From the NCBI RefSeq assembly GCF_964340395.1, contig NC_135556.1, forward strand, positions 2,511,001-2,575,000: DNA of 64,000 nucleotides, in the 5' to 3' direction. This document shows positions 45,287 through 60,131 of the stretch, in pieces. The notes below the pieces were generated by a model. It did not search any database. It saw only the letters and a list, made by a program, of their open reading frames with translations, and was not told the DNA's origin. Numbering within the stretch: the stretch's first letter is position 1; every line of letters starts with the position of its first letter. The position numbers and the translations under genes were made by a program. This DNA is from Glandiceps talaboti (lineage: Eukaryota; Hemichordata; Enteropneusta; Spengelidae).

Positions 45287-46675
45287 CTGAATTGGCATTT
45301 ATAAATGTGTGTATCTGAATTATAGAGAACAATAGGCATTTATAAATGTGTATCTATATCTGAATTATAGAGAACAATAGGCATTTATTAATGTGTATCT
45401 ATATCTGAATTATAGAGAACAATAGGCATTTATTAATGTGTATCTATATCTGAATTATAGAGAACAATAGGCATTTATTAATGTGTATCTATATCTGAAT
45501 TATAGAGAACAATAGGCATTTATAAAAGTGTCTATATCTAAATTATAGAGAACAATAGGCATTTATAGATGTGTGTCTATATCTGAATTATAGAGAACAA
45601 TAGGCATTTATAATTGTGTATCTATATCTAAATTATAGAGAACAATAGGCATTTATAGATGTGTGTCTATATCTGAATTATAGAGAACAATAGGCATTTA
45701 TAAATGTGTATCTATATCTAAATTATAGAGAACAATAGGCATTTATAGATGTGTGTCTATATCTGAATTATAGAGAACACTAGGCATTTATAAATGTGTC
45801 TATATCTGAATTATAGAGAACAATAGGCATTTATAAATGTGTATCTATATCTGAATTATAGAGAACAATAGGCATTTATAGATGTGTGTCTATATCTGAA
45901 TTATAGAGAACAATAGGCATTTATAGATGTGTCTATATCTGAATTATAGAGAACAATAGGCATTTATAGATGTGTGTCTATATCTGAATTATAGAGAACA
46001 ATAGGCATGTATAAATGTGTATCTATATCTGAATTATAGAGAACAATAGGCATTTATAAATGTGTGTCTATATCTAAATTATAGAGAACAATAGGCATTT
46101 ATAGATGTGTGTCTATATCTGAATTATAGAAAACAATAGGCATTTATAAATGTGTATCTATATCTGAATTATAGAGAACAATAGGCATTTATAAAAGTGT
46201 CTATATCTGAATTATAGAGAACAATAGGCATTTATAGATGTGTGTCTATATCTGAATTATAGAGAACAATAGGCATGTATAAATGTGTATCTATATCTAA
46301 ATTATAGAAAACAATAGGCATTTATAAAAGTGTCTATATCTGAATTATAGAGAACAATAGGCATTTATAGATGTGTGTCTATATCTGAATTATAGAGAAC
46401 AATAGGCATTTATAGATGTGTGTCAATATCTGAATTATAGAGAACAATAGGCATGTACAAAATGTGTATCTATATCTGAATTATAGAGAACAATAGGCAT
46501 TTATAAAAGTGTCTATATCTGAATTATAGAGAACAATAGGCATTTATAGATGTGTGTCTATATCTGAATTATAGAGAACAATAGGCATTTATTAATGTGT
46601 ATCTATATCTGAATTATAGAGAACAATAGGCATTTATAGATGTGTGTCTATATCTGAATTATAGAGAACAATAGG
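45287..46675. repeat. 45-bp minisatellite
   Basis: About 31 units with TATAGAGAACAATAGGCATT and GTGTATCTATATCTGAAT. Variants AAATGTG, AGATGTG and TTAATGTG alternate. It joins the next array without spacer at GGCATGACATTACTGG. Confidence 0.96.
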
Positions 46676-47182
46676 CATGACATTACTGGTGATCAATTCA
46701 GTAAATGGTGACCATGACATTACTGGTGATCAGTTCAGTAAATGGTGACCATGACATTACTGGTGATCAGTTCAGTAAATGGTGACCATGACATTACTGG
46801 TGATCAGTTCAGTAAATGGTGACCATGACATTACTGGTGATCAGTTCAGTAAATGGTGACCATGACATTACTGGTGATCAGTTCAGTAAATGGTGACCAT
46901 GACATTACTGGTGATCAGTTCAGTAAATGGTGACCATGACATTACTGGTGATCAGTTCAGTAAATGGTGACCATGACATTACTGGTGATCAGTTCAGTAA
47001 ACTGTGACCATGACATTACTGGTGATCAGTTCAGTAAATGGTGGCCATGACATTACTGGTGATCAGTTCAGTAAATGGTGACCATGACATTACTGGTGAT
47101 CAATTCAGTAAATGGTGACCATGACGTTACTGGTGATCAGTTCAGTAAATGGTGACCATGACATTACTGGTGATCAGTTCAG
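46676..47182. repeat. 37-bp minisatellite
   Basis: About 13-14 units with CATGACATTACTGGTGATCA and GTTCAGTAAATGGTGAC, highly uniform. The TGATCA palindrome recurs in almost every unit; two units read TGATCAATTC. Confidence 0.97.
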
Positions 47183-47947
47183 GTTGGCATGTATTATACA
47201 TCATATTGATATGATATGTTTCATTATGATGTATCTTATATCTCTAACAATAATATACATTACATTGATAATTGTATATTATATTATATTATAATATAAT
47301 AAATCTCAGGCTTTGAAAGTATATAGTATACCATATTTACCAGTATGTATGATTATACATTTCTAGTTTGAATATACTGTCAGGACATGTTGTATCTTCA
47401 ACAAGTTTGACAAATTATACATTACTGAATTCACAAGTTTGAATGTACATGTATTATATATTTTGTATCTTCAAGTTTGAAAATGATTTAAATGTATTAT
47501 ATTTTAATAGAATTTTTGAATATATCATAGATATAGTAGCTTTAAGTTTGAATTTAATACATGTATCATAATTCATGATATCTAAAGTGTGCGAATACAG
47601 TATTGGTAATGTATATTTCAGCCTCCAGGTGGAATATGCTACACATGACATCCCATAATTTGATTTATGTAAAACTTATGTAAAATTATACTATTCTAAG
47701 TTTATAATAAATTGTGTATCTCATATTTAAATATTCAATTCATATCTCATGTTAAATATGATATAATATGACATGATGTATTTTAAAAAGTTAATATTTT
47801 ATCATATTTTCAAAATTGAATGTCATGTATATTTCAATTCTGAAAAGTTTGCATTCCTATGTTTGATATGTGTATTAATATCTTTTTGTTTTTATTATAT
47901 TTCATATGTGTATGATGTTATGAATAATATTCTCAAGATTTTATATG
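47183..47947. other. AT-rich intronic sequence
   Basis: Several GTTTGAATATAC/CAAGTTTGAATG-like short repeats; no coding signal. Confidence 0.45.
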
Positions 47948-48274
47948 ATGACAGAACCCCATGATGTGTGATTGCAAGTATAGCATACTTGGGATATTTG
48001 AATGACTGTTTGCAATGTCCTATGTGGCCGTACTTTCAAATTCAAGAGTGTAGTGAATACCAACACTGGAACTCTTGCTGAATGGGGTTCTGTCATAATT
48101 AATAGTGTTCCATGAAAATGATACTACATGTACAGTGAGCAATCATGTCCTCATTTGCATATTAGTTACATGCAGGTATGCAAAATGTATTTGGTATTGC
48201 ACTGCAGTGCAAATACCACTAGTGTGTGTGCGCAGTGGTGCAAGTAATCTCTAGTACATTTATGTAATGTAAGT
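47948..48274. mobile_element. MITE-like element copy 1, upstream of MFSD6-like exon 1
   Basis: A perfect 15-bp inverted repeat ATGACAGAACCCCAT (47948-47962) and ATGGGGTTCTGTCAT (48082-48096). The similarity to copy 2 continues past it through CATTTGCATAT, GCAGGTATGCAA, a palindrome GCACTGCAGTGC and GTGCAAGTAATCTCTAGTAC. No ORF. Confidence 0.6.
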
Positions 48275-48720
48275 TTTATGTGCTGATAAAAGTCTTCAGT
48301 TGCTCAAACAGAATCCCCAATAAGACACTTAGGTAAGCTATGGGCCACATGGAAAGGTTGAAATGTCCCTAATCTAATGTTGCATAAATCTCTAGTTAGT
48401 AATGGAGAAATCACCAGTTAAAAGTTTTTCTGACAAGTGATAAATTAATCATCTAAAGTCATAATCTGTGGTATTGAATTCCTCATTCAGATTGTATTCA
48501 ATGACAGTATGAGTAATTGCCTTGGAAGCAGATCATACTTCCCTGTTGCTTTCCATTCAGGTTATTGGTGTCTTTCATAATGACTTAACTGCTAAGAAGA
48601 CAGTATGAAAATTGTAGATAGCATAACAATAATTGGATGTATGTTGACTTAGGTGGCCATCCTGACTTGATATTGCAGCTGTCCCCTATCTGACAGTGTG
48701 CATGTTGTTTTTTCTCCACA

Positions 48721-51700
48721 GGCATAATGGATTCCAGATTACATGATGACAGTCCATAGAGTCAGGCAGTGATAGTGGGGCTCAAAGTGGAGAACCCACA
48801 TCAGACTTGACATTCATCTCATTTCATCACATCTCATCTTGCAAACCACTGCCAGTTCTCATTTCAAGTTCAAGATTGTATTAACATCGTATATCAACAT
48901 GGTGAAGTGTGAAGTAAATAAAACCTTTCTTCCCATCAAGGCAGTGTATTTCTTCTATCTGTCTGGTAAGCCTAATAGCCTATGCTCTCATTACAGTACT
49001 AAATTAAACCAACAGCAGACTTTCCTCATTAGGTGCAGAATATGACCCCATGACATGTGATTGCAAGTGTTGTGTACGAATGGTTGCAGTGTTCTCTGCA
49101 TCTGTACTTTCAAATATTCCTGAGTACCCACACTGGAATTCACATGTCATGGAGTTCTGTTATCATTACATACATGTATGTTTATCTGAAACAGCAAATT
49201 TCCATAAAAATCATACAGCACGATCACACGATTTTGTTGTGTAGCGAACTATTGCGTCCTCATTTGCATATCATTTGCATGCAGGTATGCAATAATGTTT
49301 TGGGTATTGCACGGCAGTGCAAATAGCACTAGTAAGCAGCGCACACATCAGTGCAAGTATTCTCTGGTGCAAATGTAATTATAATACCACTAGTGTATAC
49401 ACACACCTGTGCAAGTAATCTCTAGTACATATGTATGTAATTATAATACCGCTAGTGTTTCCACACACCCGTGCAAGTAATCTCTAGTACACATGTATGT
49501 AATTATAATACCACTAGTGTTTCCACACACCCGTGCAAGTAATTTCTAGTACATATGTAATAATACCACTAGTGTATACACACATCAGTGCAAGTAATCT
49601 CTAGTACATATGTAATTATAATACCACTAGTGTTTCCACACACCCGTGCAAGTAATCTCTAGTACATATGTAATAATATATTAACTTTAACCATTGTTGA
49701 TGTCATCATAATAAGTATGTATGTTAAGAAATGACAGTTTTACATTGCAAAACACATCATACCTGGTAAACTACAGCATGTATTGACAAACAAAACTTAC
49801 ATTTACAAGTGGTCACACATAAACATAGTATAAATGTGTGTTACCACTGGGCAGATGTAAACTAATCAAATGAATGTACCAATATCTGAAGATATATTAA
49901 CCAATGTGTGATTTATTGAAACCTTTGTAATCAAACTATGTATGGTCCATGTATATTTGAAACTATGTATGGTCCGTGTATATTTGAAATTATGTATAGT
50001 CCATGTATATTTGAAACTATGTATGGTCCATGTATATTTGAAACTATGTATAGTCCATGTATATTTGAAACTATGTATGGTCCATGTATATTTGAAACTA
50101 TGTATGGTCCATGTATATTTGAAACTATGTATGGTCCATGTATATTTGAAACTATGTATGGTCCATGTATATTTGAAACTATGTATGGTCCATGTATATT
50201 TGAAACTATGTATGGTCCATGTATATTTGAAACTATGTATGGTCCATGTATATTTAAAACTATGTATGGTCCATGTATATTTGAAACTATGTATGGTCCA
50301 TGTATATTTGAAACTATGTATGGTCCATGTATATTTGAAACTATGTATGGTCCATGTATATTTGAAACTATGTATGGTCCATGTATATTTGAAACTATGT
50401 ATGGTCCATGTATATTTGAAACTATGTATGGTCCATGTATATTTGAAACTATGTATGGTCCATGTATATTTGAAACTATGTATGGTACATGTATATTTAA
50501 AACTATGTATGGTCCATGTATATTTGAAACTTTCGTGGTCATCTAATAAACACTTGTACATAATACATAATTGTGTGACAGGGTTTCAGGCTGATTTCTA
50601 GAAATTGTTGTAAAATGTGCTAACTGTTGCAGAGTGCGTGTAATTTTAGAGATTGCAAAAGTGTGATTTTATGCTGGGTTAAAAAAATGTTTATAAAAAC
50701 ACTATATGTATATTTCTAATGAAGTAAATAACAGACTTGCAAATCCACAAACTAAAATTTTGTACTTTAGGTGTAAACCATTTGACTATTTTTAGCACAG
50801 CTGAATTAAATCTTAGACACTATGATTAAAACTGGTTCATATAAATGCACAATCCTTAGGCATTCAAAAAAACAGTTTGTACAAAGAATAAGAAGTCACA
50901 CATTTTATGGGGAAAGAAAAATAGTCATATCAAGACCTCCATGATTATACTGTGTTTGGTATGTTAAATTTCCTGCATGTACCGATTGCCATGATATTTG
51001 ATGGGTGTATTACCTTCGGTGTCGAGTTGGGAAATTGTTCAAATCAAAATGATCTTACTACCGGTGTGTGATTTGGGTAAAAACATGTAATTTTTGGTCA
51101 AAAAACTTACTCAAGAACTATTGGTTAGATCGGTCTGAAATTTGGTGGGAACATTCTTAGGGGTGTTTGAGCATTCAAAAAATGTTTGCAAATGTGCCTA
51201 GCAACAAGACCATGCCCATAGCAACAGCCAAACGGTGAGGTATATAAGATAACCACTGGGATTAATTAAAAGACAATTGAATAATCATTCAAAAAATGTA
51301 TGTAAATTTGCCCAGCAACATGACCATGCCCATAGCAACTGCCAAGTCATCACATATATTACAAAGATAACAGGGATTAATAGATAATTGAATGAACATT
51401 CCAAAAATGTGTGTAAATTTGCCTGGCAACAAGACCACACCCATAGCAACAGCCAATCGATGGTGTATTTCACAAAGATAACCCTGGGAGAATAGACAAT
51501 TCAGTAAACATTCAAAAAATGTATGTAATTTGCCTAGCAACAAGACCACACCCATAGCAACAACCAAATAATCACATATATTGCAAAGATAACAATAGGA
51601 ATTGATAGACAAATGAATAATCATTCAAAAAATGTATGTAAATAGCCTAGCAACAGCCAAATGATCACATATATTGCAGATAATACGGATTTATAGACAA

Positions 51701-54700
51701 ATGATTAAACATTCAAAAATGTTTGCAAATGTGCCTAGCAACAAGACCACGCCCATAGCAACAGCCAAGTGATCACATATATTGCAAAGATCATCATCAT
51801 TAATTAAAGTCGATTTCTTCCCCCTGGCAGGGGGTCACCGACTGTCCTTCTTTCCATGTGGCAATCCCATTCCTCCATTTCTGCCTGTTCCCATAGTCAT
51901 TGATGTTTAATCCAATTTGTTTACATTGTCCTTCCACCATGCTCTTCCATATCAGCTTTGGCCACCCTCTCCCTCTTTTTCCATCCACCTCCAGATTCCA
52001 TGCCCTCTTCACTCCTTCTCCTTCATCTTTCCTCAGCACATGTCCACACCATCTCAGACAGCTATGCCTTGTACCTCTACAATTGACTCACATAGACCTA
52101 GCCATTCCATTAGCACCTCTGAGCCAACCCTGTCACTCAATTTGACACCACATATCTTTCTAACCATAGCTCTCTCTGCTCTCCTCAAGATACCCTCTTC
52201 CACTGCTCTCATCACCCATGTTTCTGCCGCATATGTTATAACTGGTCTCACACATACCTTGTAGATCCGACATTTCATTGCTAGAGTTAGCCTACAACCA
52301 CATAGTGCAGATTCAAGGTCTCTGAACTTCCTCCATCCCAGTCCCACTCTTTTTGTCACTGCAAGATCACTGCCTCCTGCACCATCTAAGGTATCACCCA
52401 AATAACAGAACTCTTTCACTCGATACAGTTCCTGCAGCCTTTCATTTACAGCACTTGCATGCTCCGGGTTATCACCAACAAACTCTCTGCCTCGTAGGCT
52501 TTTCCAACACTCATAATCTGTTGCCATCACACTTGTCATTCTCCTTACTCCTGCACACCTTCCATGAATCCATTTCCTGCACTTCGTACACAGTATCGAA
52601 TTTCTCATTACTCTCCTATGACAAATCCCACATGGGTCAATCTTTGCTTTTGCCCTGGCTTCATTGCCTGCTGCACACTCCATGATCTTCATCTTTCCCA
52701 TGTTCACTTTCAGACCCTTTCCTTCGAAAGCACATCTCCAAACAGTAAATAGCCTCTCCAGTTCCTCCATGGACTCTGCCATCAACACCAGGTCATCTGC
52801 ATAAAGCAGCTCAAACAACTCCCCCTTTCGCACCTCTTCAGACAGCACATCCACAACTACTGCAAACAGAAGTGGCGAAAATGCTGACCCCTGATGTACA
52901 CCCACTCCTACCCTAAATTCATCAGACAACCCTGATCCCACTCTGACTCTGGTCTTTGCATTCTCGTACAACTTCATAACCGCTCTAACCAACACTTCTG
53001 GTACCAGGGGTAAATAGAAAAATGAATGAACATTCAATAATGTATGGATAATCATTCAGCAAATGAACACCTATACCCAGCATGGATTAGCATATGAGAA
53101 AACATTTTTAAAAACTGTACAGTTGTGCTACAATGCCATTGGCACTATTTTTATTTTTGAAATTGAATTTCCTCATTGATGTTGCTTATTTATAAAATTA
53201 GAAAGTACACAGTAAAATCTGAATGGAAGTTGGAAGGCACCAAGTGAAGTGGGAACCCTCCTTCTGTCATTGGAAATTTTTAACATTCAAGGAGTAACAG
53301 AATGCTTTATGGTGCTCTTTTAAATAGCTCTGCACTAGCTGTAACTGGAGTGTATTTTTGTTTGTTTTTATAATGTTTTGTTAGATATAATAACTTACTT
53401 GTAACAATATCATACACCCTGAACAGTATCGCATCACCAGTGTTAGGTATAATAACTTACTTGTAATATCATACACCCTGAACAGTATTGCATCACCTGT
53501 GTTAGGTACAATAACTTACTTGTAATATCATACACCCTGAACAGTATCATATCACCTGTGTTAGGTATAATAACTTACTTGTAATATCATACACCATGAA
53601 CAGTATTGTATCACCTGTGTTAGGTACAATAACTTATTTGTAATATCATACACCATGAACAGTATTGTATCACCTGTGTTAGGTACAATAACTTACTTGT
53701 AATATCATGCACCATGAACAGTATCACATCACCTGTGTTAGGTACAATAACTTACTTGTAATATCATGCACCATGAACAGTATTGTATCACCTATGGGAA
53801 AATATATTTTTTGTAGCTGTATACGTGATGAATCAAAATGATCACCGTCAGTGATGATTTAAACTTGCCACTACACAACCTGTAGATAATACTGACCACT
53901 AATTAACAGATACAATGTCTCTTTTGTAAGTAATTGATCAATTTGTAGTGAATATGTCTTTGGTTATTTGATGAAAAGAAATGTCCTAGTTGCAGCTAGT
54001 CCATGTTTTAATATGTTGAGATTGTAACAATAATAGGTCAAATTTGAATCAAAATACAATGGAGCCGTATAGGAGTGGGTATGTAGGTGGGGGGAGGGGG
54101 GGGGTCTCCTCCTTCCCCTGGATTTTTTTTTAAATACAAGGACTAAAAGAGTGCTATCTGGTGTTATTTTAGAATGTCAAGGTGATAACAATACCCTTTC
54201 CTGATCACAATCAATTTGAATTCAGAAAACTCACATCGAGAAAATTTATATACCATTGCATGCCATACTATTTAAAAATATTTTATCATTATTAAAAATT
54301 ACAGAATTCAAGGTACTAAGTCGGGTCAGTATTTGATTTGATAGTAATGTTTTGTTCTGTTTTTGGTATTTGACAACATTTCATATAACCTTTGACAAGA
54401 ATCTTAAAAAGGTTTGGTTCCACCACCAGAAACACATGTGCCTTTGACATTTGTAGCCAGTTCCTGTATTTCCAGCACAACACATTTTTTTTAGTCCCCG
54501 CCGGACGAAGCCAGGGACGGGGACTTATGGATTGGGTTCCGTCCGTCCGTCCGTCCGCAGCTGTTTCTTGGAGATGCCTGGACCGATTTTTTTCAAACTT
54601 GGTACAGGGGCAACATACAATGGCATACATATGCACGTCAATTTGTTTCATGATACGATCCAATATGGCCGCCTAGCAGCCATTTTGTTTGCAAATTTTC

Positions 54701-56755
54701 CCTGTCTAAAGCCATAACTCAGACATGTTTGAACAGATCTCATTCAAAGTTGGTATTAGGACAGTGTTCTATGACATACATGTGCATATCCATTTTCATT
54801 GTGATACGATCCAATATAGCTGCCTGGCAGCCATTTTTTTTTGCGAATTTTCCATGTCCAAAGCCATAACTCAGACATGCTTGAACAGATCTCATTCAAA
54901 GTTGGTATTAGCACAGTGTTATATGACATACATGTGTAGATTGATTGCTGTCAAGATACGATCCTATATGGCCGCCTAGCAGCCATTTTGTTTGCGAATT
55001 TCCCATGTCCAAAGCCATAACTCAGACATGTTAGAATAGATCTCATTCAAAGTTGGCATTAGGACAGTATTCTATGACATACATGTGCATATTCATTTTC
55101 ATTGTGATACAATCCAATATGGCTGCCTGGCAGCCATTTTGTTTGCGAATTTTCTTTGCCAAAGCCATAACTCAGACATGCTTGAACAGGTCCCCCCCCC
55201 CCATACCCGACCCATTCTTTATTGTTGAATGGTTTATTCCATCACGTCATCTTGAGGAGTAGGCATGTCCCATGTCCAATGAGGAGACACAACATGAGTA
55301 GGCATTTTCCATGTCCAACAAGCAGACACAGCATATCTAAGTCTGTTTGATTTAGATTCACAAGTGTTGTTGCATGATCAGAGTAGTGATATCAAGAAAA
55401 TGACAACATAAACTGCCAGTTCCTTAAAAACCAATCATAGCGGGAACTATGTCATTCTCAATGACTTGTTAGCTCATACCATGGAAGCAATTTTTTTTCT
55501 TTCTTTAGTTGTTCAACAATTTTTTACCCTACTGTTTGGCCTGTGACAATTTTTGTTTCTTAAAAATTCTCCAGACCCCTCAAAATTAAAGGGTTTACCC
55601 CTTTAGATTGATTTCCCACTAACGATCACAAGCATTGAGTTATATACAAGTCCTGAATTGGAAGGGATATGTTGCAATAAAATAATTAATATTCAAAACC
55701 TGGGATCAATAATTTGGCATGTGAAGTGTATTATTTCCATTGATAGATAAAAAAGTAATACTTGTACATTTAGTTTTGTCTTTAACATCAACAAAACCAG
55801 GCATAAATTGTCACCTCTTTAAATAATAACGATGCCATCAATTGTGATGCGATAAAAATGATGGATGTATAAATTGTCAATTGTATGATCTACTGTGTAC
55901 TAGCTAGTAATGATATGAACCATTTACAGAGAACTTATAGATTGCTTGTTTTTTATCTAATTGTCTTCGTTAAGTATACAGTAGAATTCTTTGACCTTAA
56001 TTAATTCTATATATATATAGCATATACTCATGGGACATTTTACATTAATGACATCCAATCTGAAGTAGCTATTTAGTGAATAGCCAAATGAAACTTTATT
56101 GCAGTTCATTATTGCAAAGTGACATGTTATTATGCAATTAGAAGTACCAATTAACTTCATATGCATTCAAATTAGTCTTATTTGATTTAAAAATAGGTTA
56201 ATACTAATAACCTAACATTCCTGGTGATGTCCTACACACATTCAGTTTAGAAAAAAAATTATTCTTCAGGACCAATTCAGTTTACCAAAGAGGTGACACA
56301 AATTTAAATATTAAGTATTTAATGGTGTAGAAAGCTTGAAGTCTCCATTGTGTCCAAACTAGATTTATGTGAATACAAGCTACATTGTCTATGGAGAATA
56401 CTACAGTATATATATAATAGATTTATGTGAATACAAGCTACATTGTCTATGGAGAATACTACAGTATATATATATAATAGATTTATGTCAATGCAAGCTA
56501 CATTGTCTATGGAGAATACTACAGTATATATATATAATAGATTTATGTCAATGCAAGCTACATTGTCTATGGAGAATACTACAGTATATATATATAATAG
56601 ATTTATGTCAATGCAAGCTACATTGTCTATGGAGAATACTACAGTATATATATATAATAGATTTATGTGAATACAAGCTACATTGTCTATGGAGAATACT
56701 ACAGTATATATATAATAGATTTATGTGAATACAAGCTACATTGTCTATGGAGAAT

Positions 56756-56853
<98 letters not shown>

Positions 56854-57257
56854 GATTTATGTGAATACAAGCTACATTGTCTATGGAGAATACTACAGTA
56901 TATATATATATATAATAGATTTATGTCAATGCAAGCTACATTGTCTATGGAGAATACTACAGTATATATATATAATAGATTTATGTCAATGCAAGCTACA
57001 TTGTCTATGGAGAATACTACAGTATATATATATAATAGATTTATGTGAATGCAAGCTACATTGTCTATGGAGAATACTACAGTATATATATATAATAGAT
57101 TTATGTGAATACAAGCTAAATTGTCTATGGAGAATACTACAGTATATATATAATAGATTTATGTCAATACAAGCTACATTGTCTATGGAGAATACTACAG
57201 TATATATATATATATAATAGATTTATGTGAATGCAAGCTACATTGTCTATGGAGAAT

Positions 57258-57289
<32 letters not shown>

Positions 57290-60052
57290 AATAGATTTAT
57301 GTGAATGCAAGCTACATTGTCTATGGAGAATACTACAGTATATATATATATAATAGATTTATGTGAATGCAAGCTACATTGTCTATGGAGAATACTACAG
57401 TATATATATATATATAATAGATTTATGTGAATGCAAGCTACATTGTCTATGGAGAATACTACAGTATATAATTTATATAATAGATTTATGTGAATGCAAG
57501 CTACATTGTCTATGGAGAATACTACAGTATATATATATATATATATAATAGATTTATGTGAATGCAAGCTACATTGTCTATGGAGAATACTACAGTATAT
57601 ATATATAATAGATTTATGTGAATGCAAGCTAAATTGTCTATGGAGAATACTACAGTATATATATATATAATAGATTTATGTGAATACAAGCTACATTGTC
57701 TATGGAGAATACTACAGTATATATATATAATAGATTTATGTGAATGCAAGCTACATTGTCTATGGAGAATACTACAGTATATATATATAATAGATTTATG
57801 TGAATACAAGCTACATTGTCTATGGAGAATACTACAGTATATATATATAATAGATTTATGTCAATGCAAGCTACATTGTCTATGGAGAATACTACAGTAT
57901 ATATATATATATAATAGATTTATGTGAATGCAAGCTACATTGTCTATGGAGAATACTACAGTATATATATATAATAGATTTATGTGAATACAAGCTACAT
58001 TGTCTATGGAGAATACTACAGTATATATATATATAATAGATTTATGTGAATGCAAGCTACATTGTCTATGGAGAATACTACAGTATATATATATAATAGA
58101 TTTATGTGAATACAAGCTACATTGTCTATGGAGAATACTACAGTATATATATATAATAGATTTATGTGAATGCAAGCTACATTGTCTATGGAGAATACTA
58201 CAGTATATATATATAATAGATTTATGTGAATACAAGCTACATTGTCTATGGAGAATACTACAGTATATATATATAATAGATTTATGTGAATACAAGCTAC
58301 ATTGTCTATGGAGAATACTACAGTATATATATATAATAGATTTATGTGAATACAAGCTACATTGTCTATGGAGAATACTACAGTATATATATATATATAA
58401 TAGATTTATGTGAATGCAAGCTACATTGTCTATGGAGAATACTACAGTATATATATATAATAGATTTATGTCAATGCAAGCTACATTGTCTATGGAGAAT
58501 ACTACAGTATATATATATATAATAGATTTATGTGAATGCAAGCTACATTGTCTATGGAGAATACTACAGTATATATATATAATAGATTTATGTGAATACA
58601 AGCTACATTGTCTATGGAGAATACTACAGTATATATATATAATAGATTTATGTGAATACAAGCTACATTGTCTATGGAGAATACTACAGTATATATATAT
58701 AATAGATTTATGTGAATACAAGCTAAATTGTCTATGGAGAATACTACAGTATATATATATAATAGATTTATGTCAATACAAGCTACATTGTCTATGGAGA
58801 ATACTACAGTATATATATATAATAGATTTATGTCAATACAAGCTACATTGTCTATGGAGAATACTACAGTATATATATATAATAGATTTATGTGAATACA
58901 AGCTACATTGTCTATGGAGAATACTACAGTATATATATATAATAGATTTATGTGAATGCAAGCTACATTGTCTATGGAGAATACTACAGTATATATATAT
59001 AATAGATTTATGTGAATGCAAGCTACATTGTCTATGGAGAATACTACAGTATATATATATAATAGATTTATGTGAATACAAGCTAAATTGTCTATGGAGA
59101 ATACTACAGTATATATATATAATAGATTTATGTGAATACAAGCTAAATTGTCTATGGAGAATACTACAGTATATATATATAATAGATTTATGTGAATACA
59201 AGCTACATTGTCTATGGAGAATACTACAGTATATATATATATAATAGATTTATGTGAATACAAGCTAAATTGTCTATGGAGAATACTACAGTATATATAT
59301 ATAATAGATTTATGTGAATACAAGCTAAATTGTCTATGGAGAATACTACAGTATATATATATATAATAGATTTATGTGAATACAAGCTACATTGTCTATG
59401 GAGAATACTACAGTATATATATATAATAGATTTATGTGAATACAAGCTAAATTGTCTATGGAGAATACTACAGTATATATATATAATAGATTTATGTGAA
59501 TACAAGCTACATTGTCTATGGAGAATACTACAGTATATATATATATAATAGATTTATGTGAATGCAAGCTACATTGTCTATGGAGAATACTACAGTATAT
59601 ATATATAATAGATTTATGTGAATGCAAGCTACATTGTCTATGGAGAATACTACAGTATATATATATAATAGATTTATGTGAATACAAGCTACATTGTCTA
59701 TGGAGAATACTACAGTATATATATATATATATAATAGATTTATGTGAATACAAGCTACATTGTCTATGGAGAATACTACAGTATATATATATATAATAGA
59801 TTTATGTGAATGCAAGCTACATTGTCTATGGAGAATACTACAGTATATATATATAATAGATTTATGTGAATGCAAGCTACATTGTCTATGGAGAATACTA
59901 CTAACAGTATAATAATCAGCATGCACAAAAGGACATTTTACTTTTTTAGACCATTCATCAGTATGCACACAAACACACAGACACACACACATGCGCACAC
60001 TCACACACACACATGCATGCACAGATACACACACACACACGCACACATGCAT

Positions 60053-60131
<79 letters not shown>

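Noticed and set aside
46676-47182. TGATCA-bearing 37-bp array as a protein-binding operator array
   Set aside because: Palindrome recurrence follows from unit duplication alone; no independent evidence for binding.
57861-59323. ORFs of 270-286 codons on both strands
   Set aside because: They are read-through of the 60-bp minisatellite, whose period is divisible by three; same residues repeat every 20 codons.
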